Below, piece after piece: positions 57,334 through 64,000 of a DNA stretch of 64,000 nucleotides (positions are counted from its first letter, which is position 1; each line of letters begins with the position of its first letter). The stretch lies in NCBI GenBank assembly GCA_037974665.1, contig CM075777.1, forward strand, positions 13,415,001 to 13,479,000. The letters run 5' to 3'. The notes beneath the pieces are model-generated. The model saw only the letters and a program-made list of their open reading frames with translations. It was not told the DNA's origin and did not search any database. A program made the position numbers and the translations under genes. The DNA comes from Ehretia macrophylla (lineage: Eukaryota > Streptophyta > Magnoliopsida > Boraginales > Ehretiaceae).

Positions 57334-58160
57334 CGTACCACCGCTATAGGCCCAGTTGTTACTTGTTCATTTTGTAAGAAGAAGGGTCATATTGAGGCCC
57401 AGTGTTGGAAAAAGTCAAAAAATTGTATAGGGTGCTGCAGTGATCAACACCAGGTAAAAGATTGCCCAAAGAGGCAGAGAGGACAAATTCGAGCCATCGG
57501 GGGAGTAACACAGACTAGGCCTAGGGAAGTTGTTCTAGCACCGAGGATGCAAGCTTGGGCATATGCTGTAGATGTACAGGAAATCCCAGATGAGGCGGCT
57601 GTTGTTGAAGGTACTTTTCTAATCTCAAATCAGTTGGTTAAAGTACTAATTGATCCCGGTGCTACACACTCATTTATAACTCCTAAATATGCATATCGTA
57701 CAAAGTTGTCGATTGAAAATTTACCTTATCATGTACAAGTTAATACACCAACGGGTCCCAAATGTGCAAGTAGATTAATATGTAGAGCAAGATACAGATT
57801 GGGGATCGGGAATTTTTGGCGGATCTCATAGTATTTATCTTTCGGGACTATCACATTATTCTGGGAATGGACTGGCTAGCACGACATCATGCAAGACTGA
57901 ATTGTCGAATGAAAGTAGTGAAGTTTAAAATGCCGGGTCAACCGATTATTGAACTAAAGGGAATGAGGAGTTTGACTAGCGAATTGACCATTTTATCTAT
58001 AAAAGCAGTAAAGATGATCAACAAGGGATGTCACGGATATCTTGCCTACATGATTAACAAACCGGCAGATAAGGTCAAAATGGAAGAAGTACCGGTAATT
58101 AAGGAATATACAGATGTGTTTCCAGAAGAGTTACCAGGTTTGCCACCGGACAGGGAGGTG
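57334..58160 (+). pseudogene. gag 3' end and protease of element 3
   Basis: Two zinc knuckles at about 57369-57470 (CSFCKKKGHIEAQC, CIGCCSDQHQVKDC), then AYAVDVQEIPDEAA. In the protease the catalytic triad reads Asp-Pro-Gly (VLIDPGATHSFI near 57648) instead of Asp-Ser/Thr-Gly. A frame change at about 57800-57830 splits it before FRDYHIILGMDWLARHHARL. The downstream half is open to the RT start. Confidence 0.85.
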
Positions 58161-59539
58161 GAGTTCAGGATAAAGGTGCTACCAGGTACTCAACCGATAT
58201 CAAGGGCTCCTTATTGGATGGCTCCTACAGATTTACAATAATTGAAAGACCAATTACAGGAGTTACTGGAGAAAGGTTTTATTCAAGCGAGTTCATCTCC
58301 TTGGTATGCACTGGTGTTGTTCGAGAGAAAGAATGATGGGTCATTGAGACTATGCATTGACTATAGGGGCTTGAACCAGGCAACGATCAAGAACAGATAC
58401 TCGTTGCCACTGATCGATCAGTTGTTTGATCAACTCCAAGGGGCTAAGGTATACTCGAAGTTTGATTTAAGGCAGGGTTATTATCAACTTCGGATCAAGA
58501 ATAAAGAAGTACCTAAATTGGCCTTTAGAACGAGGTATGGGCATTACGAGTTTGTGGTAATGCCATTTGGGTTGACTAATACCCCTGCACATTTATGGAC
58601 TTAATGCATAAAGTGTTCCAACCATATTTGGACCAGTTCTTGGTGATTTTCATAGATGATATATTGGTCTACTCTAAATCGGAAGCGGAACACGAGCAAC
58701 ATTTGTGTTTGGTACTGCAGAAACTTCAACAACATCAACTATATGCCAAATTTAACAAATGCGAATTCTGGTTAAACCAAGTGGATTTTTTGGGGTACAT
58801 TATATCCCAAAGGGGAATATCTGTAGATCCAGCAAAGATTGAGGGTGTACTGTCATGGAAAAGACCGGAGACGATAACGGAGATTCGGAGTTTTCTGGGA
58901 TTCGCTGGTTACTACAGGAAGTTTGTCAAAGACTTCTCAAAAATTATTGGACCGCTTACCAAGTTAACCCAGAAAAAGATAAGTTTTGTTTGGGATGATA
59001 AATGCGAGAATAGTTTTCAGGAGCTAAAGAAAAGACTAACTACAGCACCTATTCTTGCATTACCAAAGGGGACCGAGAACTTCGTTATTTACAGTGATGC
59101 TTCCAAGGAAGGTTTAGGTTGTGTGTTAATGCAAAACGGGAAGGTAATTGCTTATGCCTCTTAAAAGTTGAAGAACTATGAGTTGAACTATCCCACTCAT
59201 GATTTGGAGCTCGCAGCAATTGTATTTTCCTTGAAAAAGTGGCGACACTACCTATGGGGTAGTAGGTTTTAGATATTCACAGATCACAAAAGCCTTAAGT
59301 ATTTGTTTTCACAGAAAGAGTTAAATATAAGGCAAAGGCGATGGATGGAGTTGTTAGATGACTATAACTGTTCAATCAACTATGTGCCGGGGAAAACAAA
59401 TATTGTGGCTGATGCCTTGAGCCAGAAGGTAGGGTTGGCGACTTTAAGAATAAAGGAGTTTGAAATGCTGGAAAAGGTGGGTCGTTGGAAACCAAAGTTA
59501 ACCAGAAAGGGAGTTTTGTTTACTCATCTACAAGTTTGA
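58161..59539 (+). pseudogene. Reverse transcriptase-RNase H of element 3
   Basis: FRIKVLPGTQPISRAPYWMAP, then stop TAA at about 58239. [21 protein letters not shown], and a one-base frame loss near 58590 in the FGLTNTPA region. After that one frame runs to the integrase end. Catalytic FIDDILVYS near 58650, [16 protein letters not shown] near 58893. RNase H has [10 protein letters not shown] and [15 protein letters not shown], with stops at about 59162 and 59270. Confidence 0.88.
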
Positions 59540-60970
59540 CCCTTAATGTTGACACAAATTAAGGAAACTCAACAGCAAAACAAAAGACTCCAGGAAATCA
59601 CTAAGGAAAAACCTAATTTTCAGGTGCATAATGACGGAATTCTAAGGTTTTGAGGCCGAATTTGTGTTCCTAATGACTCTGAATTGAAACAGATGATTCT
59701 TGAAGAGACACATAACACCAAGTACACCATTCATCTCGGCAGAACAAAGATGTACCGTGACTTAAGGCAATACTATTGGTGGAACAACATGAAAAGAGAG
59801 ATTGCATAGTTTGTAGGTCGGTGTTTGACTTGTTAGAAAGTGAAAGCTGAACATCAGAGGCCGGCAGGGCTGTTACAACCATTGAAAATTCCCCAGTGGA
59901 AGTGGGAGCATGTAATAATAGACTTTGTAATGGAATTGCCGAAGTCACTGAGAGGGAATGATGCTATATGGGTTGTAGTTGACAGACTAACCAAAACAAC
60001 TCACTTTATTTCTATGAAAAAGACGGATGATCTAGAGAAACTTGCTGAGCTGTATGTGAATAATATTGTGAGATTACATGGAGTACCAGCGAGCATTGTA
60101 TCGGATAGGGATCCCCACTTTACATCTTAGTTTTGGCTGTTGTTCCAGAAAGCCATGGGAACAAACTTGAAATTCAGTACAACATATCACCCCCAGACGG
60201 ACGGACAGTCAGAAAGGACTATACAAATACTGGAAGATATGTTGAGGGCTTGTGTCCTAGACTTCGGTAAAGGATGGGAGAAATATCTTCCTTTGGCAGA
60301 GTTTGCATACAACAACAGTTATCAATCGACGATAGGGATGGCTCCCTACGAGGCTTTATATGGACGTAAATACAGATCTCCACTGTACTGGGATGAGGTT
60401 GGAGAAATGAAAGCCGTCGACCGCATATTGTTGCCGGAGTTGGTAGAAAAGATCGAGAATGTACATCTGATCCAAAAGAGGATGCTCACTGCTTAGAGCC
60501 GACAAAAGAGCTATGCGGATAAACGGAGACGGGATCTAGAATTTGAAATTGGTGATCGGGTATTCCTGAAAGTGTCCCCACAGAGAGGATTGGTCCGCTA
60601 TGGTAAAGGTGGGAAACTTAGCCCGAGATATGTGGGGCCATTCGAGGTGATTGACAAGATCGGGAAATTGGCATACTGGTTGGAGTTACCTCCAAATCTC
60701 GCCAAGGTGCATAATGCCTTTCATGTGTCGACCTTCAGAAAATATCAACCCGATCCCTCTCATGTTCTGAGACCCGAGCCATTAAAGATCCGAGAGAACT
60801 TGTCGTATGAGGAGAAACCAATTCAGATTCTGGACGAACATGAGCAGAAGTTGAGGACGAAAAAGATCCTGATGGTCAAAATTTTGTGGAACCATCATGG
60901 AATAGATGAAGCAACCTGGGAGTGCCGAGATCAGATGGAGCAACGGTACCCGGAATTGTTTGACAAGTAA
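59540..60970 (+). pseudogene. Integrase with chromodomain-like tail, element 3
   Basis: HHCC region at about 59700-59840, DDE core with [14 protein letters not shown] (59920), [10 protein letters not shown] (60097) and [11 protein letters not shown] (60188). GPFEVIDKIGKLAYWLELPP near 60640. The tail to 60970 has ILWNHHGIDEATWE, the chromovirus group II chromodomain signature. Stops at about 59650, 59808, 59834, 60129 and 60495, all in one frame. The final TAA at about 60968 looks like the natural end. Confidence 0.88.
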
Positions 60971-60997
60971 CTAAAATTTCGAGGACGAAATTCTTTT

Positions 60998-61010
60998 AAG
61001 GAAGGAATGA
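60998..61010 (+). promoter_or_regulatory. Polypurine tract of element 3
   Basis: AAGGAAGGAATGA before the LTR start TATGAGACCC; the usual first bases TG have changed to TA. Confidence 0.75.
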
Positions 61011-61734
61011 TATGAGACCCTGACCGAAGTGCATATGCATTACTATTCCACGATATGTAAATTACGTGTAATTCCATGTTATATGTATGTGTATATATAT
61101 ATATATATATATATTAAATACCTGTAAACCCTAAATGGGTGCTAGATACAATAGTATTAGGCTAGGAAATTAGATAAAAGAACACGAACTAAGTAGAAAA
61201 GATTTGTTATGAGATTAAGTACTCTCGCTTGGCGACCTCCACCCTCGAGGAGGAAAATGTGATAAGTACTCCTGCTTGGCGATCTCCACCCTCAGGGAGA
61301 AAAATTGATTGTTTATCTATATATCAATATTGTTATTGATATGTGATTCGAATATGGTAGTGATCTCTATTGGTTATCATGTGTTATTATATCTTATCAC
61401 TTACCATATGTGGATAGTTTGTTAATATTAACATACGTGGATTGCATCATGGTTTTCAAAGGGGCCTGACTAGAAATGTTTTTAAAACTCTCTTATTCCA
61501 TCCTCACTGAGCTTCCCAAGAGCTCATCCTCTTTTCTCCCCCATTACAGGTACATCTTAGCTTGAAATGGAAATTGACATTATATGTTAAAGTGGAATGA
61601 TTGCGTGCTCGATGCTTCTTGCATGACATGTTTCGATCCAAGTTGTAAAAGTTAAAGTTTGTTTGTATTACTCTCGAGTAGAAGGGTACCTGCTGTTGGT
61701 GGAATAGCTGGGTAGCTTTCATGTCTCAGACGAT
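61011..61734 (+). repeat. 3' LTR of element 3, internally deleted
   Basis: The first ~195 bases match 45972 onward up to AAGTAGAAAAGATTT. About 1.5-2 kb is missing, and it resumes with the stem-loop 2 and acceptor region (CATTACAG at 61542-61549). It ends where a copia-type LTR begins. Confidence 0.8.
61509..61525 (+). promoter_or_regulatory. LTR stem-loop 2
   Basis: GAGCT (61509-61513) pairs with AGCTC (61521-61525), loop of seven, 24 bases before the acceptor-like ACAG. Confidence 0.5.
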
Positions 61735-62854
61735 GTAACTGAAGATCTTGTATATTTAGAGCTATGAACATCATCAAGCTAAGAATCAAGCGGAAGCTAA
61801 ACATGACATTCAAAAATTTCTGGAATTCAAAGCATGATGTTCATATGAAACTCTAATCTTGATATCATGTAATTAACATATGCAAAACATTTATATAGCA
61901 AGTATATATATTGACAAGAGATAGTAGAAGAGTATACCTCTTGTAGACAACTCGTGGAAGCCATAGATCTGAATTTTTGCACACTTGATGGAAGACAACT
62001 CCTCTTGAAACCACAAGAGCTCTAGTCGGTCCACACGAGCAAAGAATGACTTCTCCATCTTCATGGCTATTTTTGTGCTAGATCTACCATGGAATATTTA
62101 TGAGCTTGTTTGAAGAAGAGAGCAAAACTTTTTCCTTCTTCTTCATTAGTCTTGGCTGCGTTTTTTAAAGAAGAAGAGAAGACAAGTTCTTCTCCTTCAT
62201 CTTCATTTTTCAGCCATAGTGTTTTTCTCTTTGAAGAGTTGAAGAAGAAGACTTCTTCATCTTTCTCTTTTTTTCAGCCGTGTAGGAGCTTGGAGAGAGA
62301 GAAGGTTGACAACTTCATAACATGAAATAAAAAACAACCCATGTTTCTAGGGTGTCTTGTCTCCCTTTTGAAAGAAAAGAGAAGACAAGCTTTCTTAAAT
62401 TATGGTTATGTTGTCTAGCTTTTGTTGAAAGATAAAACATACACACACATATATATTGTGTAGTATTTTTCCATTAATGTAATAATATACATATATATAC
62501 ATCATATGTATATTGTGTAGTATTCTTCCACTAATGTAATAATATACATATATACATCATATGTATATTGTGTAGTATTCTTCCACTAAGGCATTTAAAT
62601 ATTCAACCTAATTACCATTAGTTGAAATTATGAAAATAGCCTTTTCATATTTCTACATTGGCCCCAACACTTAATAATAATTGCATATTGACCACAATAA
62701 CTTTTAAAGGTCAATCACACCATTGTTAACTCCTTAACAATGCAAGAGAAACAAAATACTATTGTTAACACTTTAACAACTCAAGAGAAACTAAATCAAG
62801 CTCAATAGGAAAAACATTCATCTTGCTCTATTGTGTGTGACTTTCTAGATTCAC
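61735..62854 (-). repeat. Copia-type LTR, minus strand, second copy, truncated
   Basis: Matches 48651-49840 closely (CTTGTATATTTAGAGCTATG, CATGACATTCAAAAATTTCT and so on). It stops at 62854, where a Ty3-type LTR starts, so its minus-strand beginning is displaced or lost. It has only about two of the 39-bp units but its own 56-bp repeat. Confidence 0.82.
62452..62595. repeat. About 2.5 copies of a ~56-bp repeat
   Basis: TATATTGTGTAGTATT...CCACTAATGTAATAATATACATATATACATCATATG-like units starting near 62452, 62509 and 62563. The sister copy near 49485 has a single unit. Confidence 0.85.
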
Positions 62855-64000
62855 TGTGAGGCCCGACCCCGAATAATGTGTGTTACCTCGATTTGCGTGC
62901 TTTAGACTCAAAATTATATGATTGACCTTGGATTACGTGCCCTATCTTGGCTTTGGTGCATGCCTCATCATACGTGCCTTGACCCATAATTGTGTGCCTT
63001 GACCTTGATTTACGTGCAGTACCTCGATTCGTGTGCCCTAACCTTGAACTGTGTGTCTTAACCTAGATATAGAGTCGTGCCTTGATTTACATGCATTGCA
63101 TTGAATTACGTGCCTTGCTTTGGTTTACATGCATTCACTTAGGATTGCGTTCATTTACCTTGGAATATGTGCATTTGACTTAAAGTGCGTGTCTTACCTC
63201 GTAGTGTGTGCCATAGACCTAGAAAAGCGTTCCTGTACACTAATCAATAAAGAATCCTACACAAAGCACTATACTATAAAATAATCCTACAAACTCCACT
63301 ATCAATATTATAATCCTAAATCAATTCACCAAAAGACAAAAGCTCACTAAGCCCTAAACATTCTTTATTCTTTATTCTTATCCCAAAACCTATGCACCTC
63401 AAATTCTACACTCACCATAATCTATAATATACTACATGAATCTGAAAATTCAGATTTCCTTAGTGCCATACACGGCCATGACAAGGCCATTTGAACAACT
63501 TTGCACAAATTATATTCTATTTGACACATACAAAGCACAAAGCATAAAAAATTGCTAAACACCCTACCCCAAACTTCACTTTCTCGGCCCTCTCAAGGCA
63601 TATGCTAAACACAATTCAAATTATGCTTTAGATGACACAGAATTCAGATTTGCAAAACTCAAGGCCCACACACACATACATGCAATATTCAAAGAGCATC
63701 TTCAAACATCATTCTTCTCTCAAGCTCTCATTCTTTCTCCATTTCGGCTAAGGCCTTCCCTTGAGCTCCCAAGACTGAAATTTTGCTCTCTAGACCACTC
63801 AAGCTTCGGCCAAAGCAAGCAACATAGCAAGAAATTCATACAAGCTCACAAAACTCATCATTTTCGGCCATAGGTAAGTTTAAGAGTTTTCTTCCATTTC
63901 TTTTTGTTCTAATCACATGCACACACTAAGTATATGCTAACTAAGCTAGGATTTAAAGAAAAACAAGCTACAACTCGGCCAAAGCAAAGGAAAATAGGCT
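62855..64000 (+). repeat. Ty3-type LTR, 5' part, runs off the window
   Basis: Starts TGTGAGGCCCGACCCCG. It has an expanded minisatellite near its start, TCGGCCA motifs and donor-like ATAG|GTAAGT at 63870-63879. The distance from start to donor (about 1019) exceeds that of relatives (about 720-745), roughly by the size of the repeat expansion. Confidence 0.8.
62879..63217 (+). repeat. 20-bp minisatellite, about 17 degenerate copies
   Basis: Consensus near GTGCCTTGACCTTGATTTAC, for example around 62996-63060 and 63080-63215. Other LTRs in the window (51283 onward, 4901 onward) have two or three units of the same type near their start. Confidence 0.85.

Larger units (their letters stand above)
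57334..61734 (+). mobile_element. Element 3: Tekay/Del-like element, 5' part of gag lost
   Basis: Starts abruptly in gag before the zinc knuckles and continues through protease, RT, RNase H, integrase, chromodomain-like tail, polypurine tract and a short 3' LTR. Its own 5' LTR is upstream at 45972-51282. Protein similarity to elements 1 and 2 is clear, but nucleotide similarity is lower, so it is another family. Confidence 0.88.

Overview
This window is AT-rich nuclear DNA from a flowering plant, probably a eudicot with a repeat-rich genome (an inference; no species is claimed). Evidence: stacked Ty3/gypsy Tekay/Del-type chromovirus retrotransposons with LTRs of about 2.3-3.5 kb, several Ty1/copia pieces, and one ordinary plant-style split gene. 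No tRNA, rRNA, CRISPR array or bacterial-type operon was seen.

Layout. 1-7300: 3' part of Tekay-like element 1 (gag, pol, polypurine tract, 3' LTR). 7301-14888: element B, with a 3.5 kb LTR-like region, a degenerate primer-binding site, and a gag split by a 5'-truncated solo LTR (12086-14198); it ends at the start of RT in a TAA-rich microsatellite. 15500-20400: the only cellular gene, a seven-exon ankyrin-repeat gene that can be assembled as one unbroken frame of about 437 codons although its last intron carries a copia fragment. 20400-22705: gene-poor, AT-rich, with a 233-bp tandem duplication. 22706-25143: solo LTR with a 5-bp target duplication. 25380-45971: a nest. A minus-strand non-coding LTR element (26654 to about 40441) is split by a plus-strand non-autonomous element (27793-32227, TSD GTAAT) and by a deleted copia/Sirevirus-like element whose two LTRs point in opposite directions (33868-38428). 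A further LTR (from 40442) carries a minus-strand solo LTR (41417-44030, TSD TTGAC). 45972-61734: element 3, whose 5' LTR is broken by a copia-type LTR (48651-50893) and by element 2 (51283-57333). Element 2 is fused inside its integrase to the gag zinc-knuckle region of element 3. 61735-64000: a second copia-type LTR, cut by a further Ty3 LTR that starts with a 20-bp minisatellite and runs off the window.

No retroelement here looks autonomous. Elements 1 and 2 decay mainly by nonsense substitution. Where the two copies can be compared, a TAG in one often faces CAG in the other, as expected from deamination of methylated CHG cytosines.

The most interesting signal lies in the LTRs. Across several diverged families in both orientations the same order recurs: a splice-donor-like AG|GTGAG 0.5-1.0 kb in, a GGYAGC-ATCGG-GCTRCC stem-loop, then a second stem-loop (GAGCTT...AAGCTC class) followed 20-50 bases later by a pyrimidine-rich AG acceptor. 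Both stems show compensatory base changes between copies. This suggests a conserved RNA structure and an intron inside the LTR, which I infer from sequence only.
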